Below, in pieces: positions 45,452 to 55,972 of a stretch of 64,000 bases of DNA (position 1 is its first letter; each line of letters opens with the position of its first letter). The DNA is from Inia geoffrensis (taxonomy: Eukaryota; Chordata; Mammalia; Artiodactyla; Iniidae), in contig CM070912.1 of assembly GCA_036417435.1 (NCBI GenBank), positions 21,254,055 through 21,318,054 of the forward strand, given 5' to 3'. Position numbers and translations under genes: made by a program. The notes beneath the pieces are model-generated. The model was given only the letters and a program-made list of their open reading frames with translations, had not been told where the DNA came from and ran no database searches.

Positions 45452-45658
45452 CATAGCACTTTGCAATATATCCAATGAATTCATGTACATCATCACAGAG
45501 ACGCCCAGCAAGGGAGGCATTTCCCTCATTTTGCAATGCAGAAACAGGCTCAAAGAGGGGAAGGGACTTGTCTAAGGTCATACAGTACAAAGCAGGGACT
45601 TGAACCCAGGCTGTCTGACTGTATCTTTAAAGCTCTTACTACTCTAGCCTCTTTACTA
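45452..45658 (-). mobile_element. MIR SINE
   Basis: Reversed MIR: 'catagcactttgcaatatat', 'cctcattttgcaatgcagaa', 'aggtcatacagtacaaagca', 'acttgaacccaggctgtctg'. Confidence 0.85.
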
Positions 45659-45914
45659 AATTGACTACCTCCCCAGAATAGCTCACCCCACCTCAAACAG
45701 AAGAAATTGATTCCAAAATAGGTCTTCCTAGAATTATATTTGTAATAATATAGTAATCTACTTATCCTATACTTCATAATTTGAGAACATAGAGAATTCT
45801 GTTGTCTCAGCGGGTGAGTTTTCTGGTTCAAAAACAAGTACAATCCACACCACAAATGCATGTGCTTACACATCCTCCTTGACAGCCCATGTGCTGCTCA
45901 AGAGGGCCTCAGCT

Positions 45915-45992
45915 TTTACCTTTTGTGTCTAGCACTGCACCCGGCACGCTGTAGATGTCAGGAAAGGTTTGTAAAATGAATGAATGGACAAC
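45915..45992 (+). mobile_element. L2 LINE 3' terminal fragment
   Basis: 'gcactgcacccggcacgctg' followed by 'ggtttgtaaaatgaatgaat', the L2 end in sense orientation. Short. Confidence 0.6.
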
Positions 45993-46757
45993 ACGGAAAA
46001 AGCTATCCTACTTAAGAATCCCTCACATCTCTCCTTCAGCTCCCCTCCGATGCACTGAGTGGCTTATTAATTATGGATGGAAATGGAAGCTCGGAAACAG
46101 AAGCTGATGTGGGTATAAGCACACCCTGTGTTTGCATAATCATAAGTAGATTATTAAAAATGGATAAGGCAGCCATAATTGAGCTCCAGCCCACCAGAAA
46201 TCTTAGAGGAAGCAGATGGAGCATTTGGGCATTTTCTGTGCTTTAATCTAAACCAGCAGAAAAAAAAATTGATTAGAAGATTGTCTTTCACATTCCATTA
46301 TTGATTTCCAGGCTCTCATTAGCAAATGGGTCGCTGTAAGAGCTTTCCCCAGCACAGAATCAGAGACATGAGGATTTTATTTAGAGGGAGTTAAACTTTT
46401 CTCTGTTTGTCAGGTTCTTTTGAGAGTTTGGGCTCCTGGCCAAAGTTGTAAGTGAATTTTTCCCCAAACACATTTTCCTTTCATTTTGAAGTGGGGCTGG
46501 AAAGGAAATGATATTAATGCATTTTCCACTGTTTATGCTTTAAAATCATCTCAAATACTCATCAAGAGGCTCCAGTGGAAATAACAAGAAGGCTTTCTTA
46601 AACGGAAATCATGCAAAGGCTTGAAGAAAGAAAATGATGGTTGGATAACACACGTGAGGAAAGACGCAAGAAATGTCTTGTGAAACAGAGTACATACTGG
46701 CTCACGTGAAAAATTACAACTGTGGAAACCCAAGTTAACAAGTAAATAAATGTAAAT
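45993..46757. other. Element-free stretch, candidate regulatory DNA
   Basis: About 760 bases without a recognised repeat, rich in homeodomain-like words: 'ttattaattatgg' near 46065, 'gtttgcataatcataag' near 46130, 'cataattgag' near 46174, 'ctttaatctaaacc' near 46242 and 'ttgattagaag' near 46270. No gene-like frame. Regulatory meaning is inferred only. Confidence 0.4.
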
Positions 46758-46759
46758 AA

Positions 46760-46948
46760 TCAAGGAGGAGCATTTCTTGAGTGCTTATATCTTTGCCAAG
46801 TGGTCATATCGACTCATTTCATCCTCCTGACCACAAGGCAAGTGTTATCATCTCCACTTTACAGAAGAGAAAATACGTGCTCGAGGTCAAAGAGGTATTA
46901 AAGTACAGAGGTCAAATCTGAACGCAGCCCTGTCTGATCCATGTGACG
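46760..46948 (-). mobile_element. MIR SINE
   Basis: Reversed MIR: 'tttcttgagtgcttatatct', 'catctccactttacagaaga', 'gaggtcaaagaggtattaaa'. Diverged. Confidence 0.7.
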
Positions 46949-47064
46949 GGCCATCCACCTTTGTTGTACAGATCCGAGTCATTAAAATCAATGTTATTTT
47001 TGTCACTATATTCAGGAAATCTCACATAAAGTCATGCGTATGAGAGCTAACTGAAGTTTTATTA

Positions 47065-47247
47065 TACAAACAGGTGTCATTCAGCCTCCCTGAGCCTCAC
47101 TTTCTTTCCTCACTTATAAAATGGGGGTGACAGTAATATATACCTGTGGAGTTGTTGAAAGGGTTAAATGATGCAGTGTGTATAAAACGCCTAGGTCAGG
47201 GCCTCATATATATTAGCATTGAATAAAGTGTTGTTATTGAGACTATG
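47065..47247 (+). mobile_element. MIR SINE
   Basis: MIR 3' two thirds: 'cctccctgagcctcactttc', 'cctcacttataaaatggggg', 'gggttaaatgatgcagtgtg', 'agcattgaataaagtgttgt'. Confidence 0.82.
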
Positions 47248-48157
47248 TAGCATCAGTGGAAATGTTTCTATTCTTACACTTGAATGACACCCCCAGGCAT
47301 CAGCTGAGAGCTGGAAAAACCTTCAGAAATGACCCAGCACTGCTCCCTCACGTAAAGGCCCAGAGGAGACACATGACATGCCCAAGGCAGAGAAAAATCA
47401 GGATTGCTGCTTCCTGGGGCACTTTAAGGTCACTACCAACTGATGACACATCAGCTACCAAATGGAAGCAGATATGGAGCTCTCCTTCTCTTCCAGAGCC
47501 TAATCCACCTGCCCCAGAGTGGACTTCCTACCACTTTTTACCACCAGAAGTGCTCAAAACCTAAGAGGTGAGAGATGGGGAAAGCTTTGGTTTCTTAGTG
47601 AAGGTATATGTTTGGGGGCTATAGGCACGGAGGCAGGAAAGGAGAATAATCCTACATTAGCAATAGGATTTCTATTTCTGGGGAATGACACAGGATTGAG
47701 GATTTACATACTTAAACATGCAAAAATAAGCTGAAGAAACTGCATCAGGACTAGCAGTTTAGGGAAAGCAATTACAGATTGCAGAAGGAACCACTGAGTA
47801 AACTACACCTCGAGAAGCCTGCCGTTTGATATCAGCCTATAAGCCACCTTTATGCAATTAGTAAAAGATGCCCCATCTGACACTTCCATCTGTTGGGAAA
47901 CTGTAAACTTTACACCAATCTATAATGTCTGTGATGTGACTTGGGCCCCTTTAAATGTGGCATGGCTGTGTAGTGCACGACCTGCCCAACTGTACATTGC
48001 ATCCCTGCTGGGCCAATTCACTAGTTACCACTCTGAGAAAGGAGAGTGGTTTCACAGAATTAAGTGGAGAAGGTTTCTACAGTGGACATCTATTGTTTGT
48101 GTCACTACCATCCATCCATCATTTTTATAGTAATAGTACCCCAACATTTCTTTTTTA
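47248..48157. other. Single-copy stretch, nothing recognised
   Basis: No repeat could be named in this 0.9 kb; frames of 70-100 codons lack motifs. Confidence 0.4.
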
Positions 48158-48159
48158 GG

Positions 48160-48612
48160 ATTTGGATGGGGTAGATTCCAAACCCTGCTTGAGAAGTAGG
48201 ACTATGACCCATGCCGAAACTGGGCAGAATATCCCATCTCCTAGATGTTATGAGTGGTTCAAAGATGGGCATGTGATCCAATTGGATCCAACGAGTCTAC
48301 AACCATACTTTTCCTGGGAATGCTGGGAAAGAAGAAAATATTCTTTCTGGTGTATTTGGAGTTGTGAGGACATGAGGGCTGAAGCTGTGGTGGGCATCAT
48401 GCCACTGCAGGGAGCCTGAGAATGAAGTCAACACACAGAATGGAGAAAAGAGAGAGACTTGATGTGTTGTTTCTGATACCCCTGTGCCTAGCCGGACCTA
48501 ATGACCCCTGAACTTTTCAGTTATATCAGATAAAAAGTTCTCTTTTGCTCAAGGCAGCCTAGGTTTGTTTTAATGTCACCTGCACACAAAAGAGTCCTGA
48601 GCCTCATAACCC
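48160..48612 (+). mobile_element. LTR-like old repeat
   Basis: Words such as 'gggcatgtgatccaattgga', 'tgctgggaaagaagaaaata', 'tgtgaggacatgagggctga' and 'tcagttatatcagataaaaa' recall old mammalian LTRs. It ends near 'aaaagagtcctgagcctcat'. The family is not assigned. Confidence 0.45.
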
Positions 48613-49110
48613 CCACTGATTTTGAGAGGTCTGGACATCTGGAATGTTCAAAACCTGTGATGTTGGCCTGGTCAATTGTGGAGAAGGCATAGCCCAGGGC
48701 TGGGACTGTCTGTGGCCTCACCTTCCTTCTCTGCCTCCCAGGATGCTCAATCCAGGAACTTGCAAAATCGTCCAGCTCAGGATCCATGTGACGGAAAATT
48801 ATTAGGAGAATCCACTGCCCTCTACTTGGGAGGAAATGCCAGAGCTGGATGCAATTCTCATCAATTAAAAATGATAAAAAGGAAAAGTATGAAGCCTCAA
48901 AACTGCATCATAAAATGGACAGAGCACAATTATACTTTTGAAAATGGTTTACTGAAGGAAATAGAAGTAAATTCCAATAGCATTTGCTTTGGGCTTTCAA
49001 TAAAATTAAAGAAAGTGCAGACATCATGAAACAAAAACATAGATGAGATGAAAAGAAAAAGAGATGAAAATGATTCTGGTTTACAGGCAGAAAGAAATTA
49101 AACCATTTAA
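48613..49110. other. Single-copy stretch, nothing recognised
   Basis: No named repeat. A 117-codon plus-strand frame (48676-49029) has no known motif and no clear splice borders. Confidence 0.4.
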
Positions 49111-49124
49111 AAATGCATTTGATA

Positions 49125-49663
49125 AATGTCTATCGACAGATGAATGGATAAAGAAAATGTGGTACATATATACAATGGAATATTACTCAGCCGTAAAAAA
49201 GAATGAAATAATGCCATTTGCAGCAACATGGATGGACCTACAGGTTATCATACTAAGTGAAGTAAGTCAGACAGAGAAAGACAAATATCATATGATATCA
49301 CTTATATGTGGAAACTAAAAAAATGATGGTGAACTTGTTTACAGAACAGAAACAAAACTCACAGACTTAGAGGGTGGGCATGGCATGTGGTTGCCAAGGG
49401 GGGAAGGTGGGGCTGGGGAGGGATGAACTGGGAGGTTGGGATTGGCATGTGCACACTACTATATGTAAAATAGATAATCAACAAGGACCTACTGTATAGA
49501 CAGGGAACTATACTCAATACTCTTTAATAATCTATATGGGAAAAGAATCTGAAAAGGAATAGGTATATGAATATGTATATACCTAAATCACTTTGCTGTA
49601 CACCTGAAACTAACACCACACTGTGAATCAACCATACTCCAATATAAAATTTAAAAAGTTTTT
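49125..49663 (+). mobile_element. Cetartiodactyl L1 3' end, 5'-truncated
   Basis: It starts inside the end of ORF2 ('cgacagatgaatggataaag', 'caatggaatattactcagcc') and runs through the 3' UTR ('gctgtacacctgaaactaac') to a weak A tail. The flanks 'aaatgcatttgata' (49111-49124 and 49664-49677) are a perfect 14-base duplication. Confidence 0.93.
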
Positions 49664-49670
49664 AAATGCA

Positions 49671-49720
49671 TTTGATACAGTAACAGCTAAATGAATTTGA
49701 TACAGTAACAGCTAAATGAA
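49671..49720. repeat. 25-base tandem duplication, two exact copies
   Basis: Positions 49671-49695 and 49696-49720 are identical, starting 'tttgatacagtaacagctaa'. The unit overlaps the end of the L1 target-site duplication and the start of the old L1/HAL1-like sequence. Confidence 0.97.
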
Positions 49721-50460
49721 CAATGCAGAAAAGCAACTTAGTGACGACATGGCAAGTGTGAAAAAGTTCCCCAGGATTCAGAGGAAGAGAACAGAGGTGA
49801 ACATTGTGGAAGATGGGAGATATTAAAGACAGGCAGTGTGATGCAGCACCAAGAAAACTTGTATCTGTGAACAAGACGCCAAAACAGATGTAACAGAAGC
49901 AATGTTCGATATGAGAAAAGTTTCTCGAATGAAAGAAAAACCAAATCTGTGTTTCAAAAGACTGCAAAAATCATATCAGGGAAAAAAAATTCAGAAAAGA
50001 CACCAAAACCTAGATGTGTATTCTGGTAAAGTTCTAACTTCAAGGAAAAGAGCTACAAATATGCAGGGGAAAAGCTAACCTGTAAAGGATGAGTCAGCCT
50101 TGCCTCAGACTTCACCTCTGCAGCATCGAACAGAAGACAATGTCAAGTCTGGGGGGTTCTGGAAGCCTGCAACCCCAGGTCTCTAAACACGCAGCCAAGC
50201 TGCTGTCCCCATGGGCCACAAAAAGGAAGGTATTCTCAGCTGTTGAAGCCTCAGGAGGTTGAATGGCCATACTCTATTGCAATAATATTCCAGCCAACCA
50301 CTGGATGATTCAAAATACAATTGTGAGACCATGCGTGTCTGCGTTTATAAACTGAAAAGTTGGATGAAATGGATGTTTATCTAGGAAAAGATAAATTACC
50401 AAAATTGACTCAAGAAGAGTCAAGCTGCTTAGACCAATAAAGGTGCTAGACTTCTTGTTT
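49680..50460 (+). mobile_element. Old L1 / HAL1-like ORF1 region
   Basis: Decayed ORF1-type sequence: 'cgaatgaaagaaaaaccaaa', 'gactgcaaaaatcatatcag', 'ttcagaaaagacaccaaaac' and 'cagaagacaatgtcaagtct'. Near 50390 it jumps to ORF2-like sequence ('ccaaaattgactcaagaaga'), so an internal deletion is likely. HAL1 (an L1 relative with ORF1 only) is the alternative. Confidence 0.6.
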
Positions 50461-50483
50461 GACCAGACAGGCAGCCTTGGAGG

Positions 50484-50517
50484 ATGCTAGCCCCAGGGAG
50501 ATGCTAGCCCCAGGGAG
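50484..50517. repeat. 17-base tandem duplication, two exact copies
   Basis: 'atgctagccccagggag' occurs twice in direct succession (50484-50500, 50501-50517), in otherwise single-copy DNA. Confidence 0.97.
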
Positions 50518-50754
50518 ATGCCTTCCATGGAGCTTTGCGGCACACGGCAGCCTTCCAGTCTTGGAGGGAACCCAGCTGCCACATGGGCTTCTGCTTTAGG
50601 GATCTCCGCCCGCCCATGGCCCTCTTCCTTCCTCTCAGGATGGGGAAAGTGAGGCTGCCTTCCACGGCACCTTCAGACCAGCCTTATCTGTAACCGATCT
50701 AGTAGAAAAATCCTTGAAGTTTCTACCAAACAGGTGAAGCTATTCTTAATATCT

Positions 50755-50985
50755 AAAACTAATGCATTGGGATTAACAGATACAGACTAGTATATATAAA
50801 ACAGATAAACAAAAAGAACCTACTGTATAGCACAGGGAACTATATTCAATATCTTGTAATAACCTATAATGGAAAAGAATTTGAAAAAGAATAGATATGT
50901 ATACGTATAACCGAATCATGTTGCTGTACACCTGAAACACTGTAAAGCAACTATACTTCAATAAAAAATAAAAATTATAAAAAGA
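50755..50985 (+). mobile_element. Cetartiodactyl L1 3' end, short
   Basis: 'aaacagataaacaaaaagaa', 'cctactgtatagcacaggga', 'gttgctgtacacctgaaaca' and 'aactatacttcaataaaaaa'. Strongly 5'-truncated; a duplication could not be fixed by eye. Confidence 0.85.
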
Positions 50986-51091
50986 TAAAACAAATGCAGA
51001 TTTTCCTCCTATTGTGTTGATCCTTGTCATGGGCATGAGGGGAAGGGGAGGAAGGCTTAGATGCCCATCCTCTTCAGAAGTCTCTAATCCT

Positions 51092-51983
51092 GAAATGCAA
51101 ATAAAAACTACAATGAGATATCATCTCTCACCGGTCAGAATGGCCATCATCAAAAAATCTACAAACAATAAATGCTGGAGAGGGTGTGGAGAAAAGGGAA
51201 CCCTCTTGCACTGTTGGTGGGAATGTAAATTGATACAGCAACTATGGAGAACAGTATGGAGGTTCCTTAAAAACTAAAAATAGAATTACCATATGACCCA
51301 GCAATCCCACTACTGGGCATATACCCTGAGAAAGCCATAATTCAAAAAGAGTCATGTACCACAATGTTCATTGCAGCACTATTTACCATAGCCAGGACAT
51401 GGAAGCAACCTAAGTGTCCATCAACAGATGAATGGATAAAGAAGATGTGGCACATATATACAATGGAATGTTACTCAGCCGTAAAAAGAAACGAAATTGA
51501 GCTATTTGTAGTGAGGTGGATGGATCTAGAGACTGTCATACAGAGTGAAATAAGTCAGAAAGAGAAAAACAAATACCGTATGCTAACACATATATATGGA
51601 ATCTAAGAAAAAAAAAAAAGAGGTCATGAAGAACCTAGGGGCAAGATGGGAATAAAGACACAGAACTGCTAGAGAATGGACTTGAGGATATGGGGAGGGG
51701 GAAGGGTAAGCTGGGAGAAAGTGAGAGAGTGGCATGGACATATATACACTACCAAACGTAAAATAGATAGCTAGTGGGAAGCAGCCACATAGCACAGGGA
51801 GATCAGCTTGGTGCTTTGTGACCACCTAGAGGGGTGGGATAGGGAGGGTGGGAAGGAGGGAGGTGCAAGAGGGAAGAGATATGGGAACATATGTATATGT
51901 ATAACTGATTCACTTTGTTATAAAGCAGAAACTAACACACCATTGTAAAGCAATTATACTCCAATAAAGATGTTTAAAAAAAA
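51092..51983 (+). mobile_element. 5'-truncated L1, same family as 15262-21070
   Basis: It carries the last part of ORF2 and the whole 3' UTR, collinear with about 20175-21070 of the large L1. The flanks 'aagtctctaatcct' (51078-51091) and 'aagtctctgatcct' (51984-51997) are a 14-base duplication with one difference. Its ORF2 end reads through '[20 protein letters not shown]', where the large copy has a stop. It keeps the G-rich 3' UTR tract. Confidence 0.95.
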
Positions 51984-52089
51984 AAGTCTCTGATCCTCTC
52001 TTTTACCCATTCATGGACTCCTGAAATAGCACTGGTAGAAATGTTACCAAATCTTTCCTCTTCCCTGTGGAAGAAGCCATTTGGCATCT

Positions 52090-52452
52090 TCTAAATAATA
52101 CACTTAACCACATGGATGAGTTTCAAAACATTACGTGGATGGAAAGAAGCCAGACACACATGAATAAATACTGCATGACACACTGTATAATTCCACCTCT
52201 ATGAAGTTCAAGAACAGGCAAAATTAACGTTTGATGATAGAAGACAGAATAGCAGATGACCTCTGTGGGGGTAGTGATTGCCTGGAAAGGGGCACAAGGG
52301 GACTTTCTGAGGTGACGGAATGTTCTAGATCTTGATCTGGGTAGTGGTTACACGGGTGTATACAGATATAAAATTTGATCAAGCTGTACCCTTCAGATTT
52401 GTGCATTTCACTGTATGTAAATTTTACAGCAATCAAAAAAAAAAAAAATCCT
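52090..52452 (+). mobile_element. Old L1 (L1M group) 3' end
   Basis: 'catggatgagtttcaaaaca', 'aagaagccagacacacatga', 'gaagttcaagaacaggcaaa', 'gggactttctgaggtgacgg' and 'gcatttcactgtatgtaaat', ending in a 14-A run near 52450. Confidence 0.82.
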
Positions 52453-52548
52453 TCCAAGTGGATGAGGAAAGGTGAGCTGGTATGAAACAGGACTTGCATA
52501 TTCAGTAGGTAAAAATGTTTCTATAATTTTTTTAAGCTTTTTATTTTA

Positions 52549-52767
52549 TTATTATTTTTTTTTGCGGTACGCGGGCCTCTCACTGTTGTGGCCTCTCCCG
52601 TTGCGGAGCACAGGCTCCGGACGCGCAGCCTCAGCGGCCACGGCTCACGGGCCCAGAGGCTCACGGGCCCAGTGGCTCCGCGGCATGTGGAATCCTCCCA
52701 GACCGGGGCACGAACTCACGTCCCCTTCATCGTTAGGCAGACTCTCACTGCGCCACCAGGGAAGCCC
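52549..52767 (-). mobile_element. CHR-1 SINE with internal duplication
   Basis: A reverse CHR-1 copy. Within it 'ggctcacgggcccaga' (52642-52657) is followed at once by 'ggctcacgggcccagt' (52658-52673), a 16-base duplication not seen in the other copies. Four or five bases are also missing near the head ('gactctcactgcgcc'). The flanks 'taagctttttatttta' and 'taactttttatctta' suggest insertion into the T-rich end of the L1 tail at its right. Confidence 0.92.
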
Positions 52768-52862
52768 CTAACTTTTTATCTTACATTGGAGTATAGTTGA
52801 TTAACAATGATGTGTTAGTTTCAGGTGTGCAGCAAAGTGATTCAGTTATAAACACATTTCTT
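52768..52862 (-). mobile_element. Cetartiodactyl L1 3' terminal fragment
   Basis: Reversed L1 tail of about 90 bases: 'cattggagtatagttgatta', 'gtgttagtttcaggtgtgca', 'gcaaagtgattcagttataa'. It is the target for the SINE at 52549. Confidence 0.8.
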
Positions 52863-53452
52863 TTGTGCAGATTAGTCAGAACTTCTTTTCTCAGCTTGAG
52901 AACTAAGACTACATAAAAACATCTTAAGGGAGGTGGGGATTTTATAAAGGACCAAAAGGAACACTTTTCATCTTTTCTGAAAAAGTGCAGAATGAATTAA
53001 GATCCTTGGGGATACGAGTCACCATTGAATGCACGTAATCGTCGGGACCGGAGAGTCTAGCCTGGAATGAGAGAAAAGGCGAGCTTTTCTGCAGGAGAAA
53101 ACAAGCATTAATAACCAGCTGGAGAAAATTCTTCAGACAAATTGAATGTGACAGACAGGGGAAGGGGCAGACCTTGTGAGGCAGAGAGTCATTAAGGGCT
53201 TCAGGAGGCAAGAAAGAGGATGATATGGAGCTTGAGGGAGGAATCTTTGGGGCTTAAGGTGGTGCCCCACCTTCCCCAGGAAGTAAGAATCCAAGCTGAT
53301 CTGCTGGGCTGCCCTTTGCCAGAGGAAATGCCTGGAGACCAGAGCCAGCAAGGAGATTACAAAGCTTAGCTGGGAGGAACCATTTATGAGCTTGCCCCAT
53401 AAAACATGCTTCTCTCATTTGCCATCATATCTGCCATTTATTACCTATAATT
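52863..53452. other. Single-copy stretch, nothing recognised
   Basis: No repeat or exon recognised. Confidence 0.4.
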
Positions 53453-53454
53453 CT

Positions 53455-54048
53455 GCATTAAAAACCTCCCCCCAAACTCAGAGGTTTCAAATAACAATCA
53501 CTTATTTCTGTTCGTGTGTCTACAGGTAGGCTGCAAGTCCAAGGTTTCTCAACCTCGGCACTGCTAGCATTTTGGGCCAGATAATTCTTTGTCATGGGGG
53601 CTGTCCTGTACCTTTGTAGGATGTTTAGCAGTATCCCTGGCCTCTACCCACTAGATGCCCATAGCGCCTTCCCCTTAGTCATGACAACCAAAAATGTCTC
53701 CAGGCATTGCCAAATGTTACCTGGTGGGCAAAATCACTTTCAGCTGAGAACCACTGGTCCAGGCTGAGCTTGGGCTGGGCTCACCTGGGCTTGGGCCTAA
53801 GCTTCTGGTTGAGGCCAGGCCTGTTCCACGTGTCTGCCATCCCTCTAGGACCAGGTGGTGGTTATAGAAGCACAAGGGAGCAAGCCCAGTGACACAAGCA
53901 CATTCAAACCTTTGGTCATGTTACATCAGCTAACATCCCTTTGAGCAAAGCATGTCACATGGCCAAGCCCAACACTGATGGAGGGGAGACAAGAGTGATT
54001 ATTTATGGAATAATAATCCAAACTATCCCAGCCATCAACACCACCATT
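53455..54048 (-). mobile_element. MLT1-like LTR interrupted by MER20
   Basis: The left part ('ttcaaataacaatcacttat', 'ttctgttcgtgtgtctacag') and right part ('ggctgggctcacctgggctt', 'agcatgtcacatggccaagc') fit the antisense of an old MLT1-type LTR. The intervening 213 bases are a MER20 element. Confidence 0.55.
53544..53756 (-). mobile_element. MER20 hAT-Charlie DNA element
   Basis: The order 'tttctcaacctcggcactgc', 'attttgggccagataattct', 'taggatgtttagcagtatcc', 'ctacccactagatgcc' and 'aaaaatgtctccaggcattg', ending 'ctgagaaccactg', is nearly complete MER20 in reverse. Length 213, close to the family's roughly 220. The 8-base flanks 'gtccaagg' and 'gtccaggc' are a decayed duplication. Confidence 0.85.
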
Positions 54049-54285
54049 GGCTGAAAATTATATTAGTCTAATAAGTTCTTTACCTTTTATCTTAAGTTAT
54101 CCTAGGGGAGACCCAGGAATGAAATACAACAAGTGGGGAGTGGAAAATTCCCATGAATCAGGGGAATATGGATTATACCCTCCTTCAGGAGGATGGGTTT
54201 TCATCTTTATTCTAAAATACATGTATAATAATGGTCCCACTCCAAAGAATAGACAGCTGGGCTGCAATGGAGAAAAAAAATAACT

Positions 54286-54474
54286 TTGACTTAGAATTGG
54301 AAGACCTGAGTTCTAGTCCTTGTTTTGCCACTTAGTAGCTGTTTGATTTGGGGCAAGTCTTTTGACTCCACCGAGACTTTGGTTTCCTCGTCTATAAAAT
54401 GTGGCTACAACAGTTTCTACCCAGTAGGGCCGATGTAAGGGTTAAATTACATAACATAGATAAAATGTATGTGG
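54286..54474 (+). mobile_element. MIR SINE
   Basis: MIR: 'gacctgagttctagtccttg', 'ttttgccacttagtagctgt', 'ggtttcctcgtctataaaat', 'gtaagggttaaattacataa'. Confidence 0.87.
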
Positions 54475-54475
54475 T

Positions 54476-55030
54476 TGACAGTCTCCAAGATGACTCCATC
54501 AATCCCTTCCCTCCCTTGACACACATGCGTCTCCTCTCATAAGTGATGGGGTCTAATTCCTTTCTGCCCTTGAATCTAGACCAGCTTCAGTGACTTGCTT
54601 GACTAACAGAAGCCAGCAAAAGTGAAATTCTGGAACTCCTGAAGCTAAGTCATAAGAAGTCCCACAGCTTCTGCCTGGACCTCTTGGAACACTTGTTCTT
54701 GAGACGCTCAGAACCCAGCTGCCATGCATCTAGGAGCCCAAGCCAGGTGGAGAGGCCACACATCACCACTCTGGTTGACAACACCAGCTGAGCTCACAGC
54801 CAGCAGCCAGCGTCAACTGCCAGCCATGTAAGTGAGCCACCCTGGACATTCATTCCAGTAGAACCTTCAGATGATAACAGGCCCAGCTGACATTTGACCG
54901 CAACTGCACGAGAGATGCTGTGTAAGAACTGCTCCGACGAGCCCAGTCATTGCATGGAGCCATGAGAGATAGTAATAAAGTATTGGTTTAAGTGACTGAG
55001 TTGTGGGGTTCTTTGTTACACGTGCCATTG
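54476..55030 (+). mobile_element. MLT1-type LTR (older subfamily)
   Basis: Words 'ggagcccaagccaggtggag', 'actgccagccatgtaagtga', 'gccaccctgga', 'aataaagtattggtttaagt' and the end 'gttctttgttacacgtgcc'. Solo and decayed. Confidence 0.65.
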
Positions 55031-55217
55031 TAAGGTATTATTTCAGAGCTATGTCACACATATACATCTAAGAGAAGCATCACAACCATTCAGCCCTAGC
55101 ATAGTTATTATGGTGAACAACTTGTGGTTTATGACACTAAGTAGTCTCTTATTCTGATAATATAGCATCCACTCTTTGCTCTGAAGGAACCACTGGCTTG
55201 GGAAGGGGGTTCCCATA

Positions 55218-55410
55218 TGGTGTTGCCAGTTTTAGCAAATAAAATACAGGATATCCAGTTAAATTTGAATTTCAGAGAAACAATGAATACTTTTTTCGTT
55301 TAAGTCTGTCTCCTGAAATAGTTGGGATTTACTTATACTAAAAAAAAATTCTGTGTTTACCTGAAATCTAAGTTTAACTGGGTATCCTGTATTTTCTTTT
55401 ATGGGAACAA
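55218..55410. repeat. Palindromic (MITE-like) repeat
   Basis: The two halves are imperfect inverted repeats. Near 55243 the left arm reads 'aaatacaggatatccagtta'; near 55380 the right arm reads 'taactgggtatcctgtattt', its near reverse complement. Matching continues inward through 'aatttgaatttcag' against 'ctgaaatctaagtt', and 'cgtttaagt' against 'acttatact'. The folded arms are about 85-90 bases with a small loop. It resembles a recurrent mammalian palindromic repeat that I cannot name. Non-coding. Confidence 0.75.
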
Positions 55411-55692
55411 CATTACTCCCATACCCAGCCCTAAAAGTGGAGATGACTACACTAAGCTGATAATGCATTGTATTGCCCTAGCCTTGGTTATCACTCAGGA
55501 TGGCTGTATTACTCAATCCAGGACAAAGAGAGAGGGACTTCAGGGTTTGTGTGGGAACTATTTGAGGGAACGCTGTTGTTTTTTTGCTCAAATGGGTGCT
55601 GTGATGCTGGGAAACCTGGAACTGCCAGAAACTGAGGATAGAAATAACCCAGAAGAAGAAGATCCAAAGGATAGAGCATAATGGCCTTCTTG
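55411..55692. other. Single-copy stretch, nothing recognised
   Basis: No repeat or exon recognised. The 119-codon frame at 55322-55681 begins inside the palindrome. Confidence 0.35.
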
Positions 55693-55694
55693 GT

Positions 55695-55972
55695 GCCCTG
55701 GATCAAGCCTTTCCTGAAGCTACTTCCAGGCAGAAATGTTAAGAGCCAGTGCATATTATTTGCCACATTCCCTTTCCACTACTGTGGTGAACTTGGAAGT
55801 CCATGTTGAGATGACGTCTCCATGAGCTGGGTCCCTCAGTGACCACAAGGAGAAGAGGTCCCCTGCTGACACTTGAAGGACATGTAGCACAAGCAAGAAA
55901 CAAACCTTTGCTCTGCTAATCTTAATGTGTTGGGGTTGTTTGTTATGCAGCATGACCTAGCCTAAATCGAGT
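55695..55972 (+). mobile_element. LTR-like old repeat, 3' part
   Basis: 'ggacatgtagcacaagcaag', 'aaacaaacctttgctctgct' and 'gttgtttgttatgcagcatg' then 'acctagcc' match the end of old mammalian LTRs. The family is not assigned. Confidence 0.55.
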
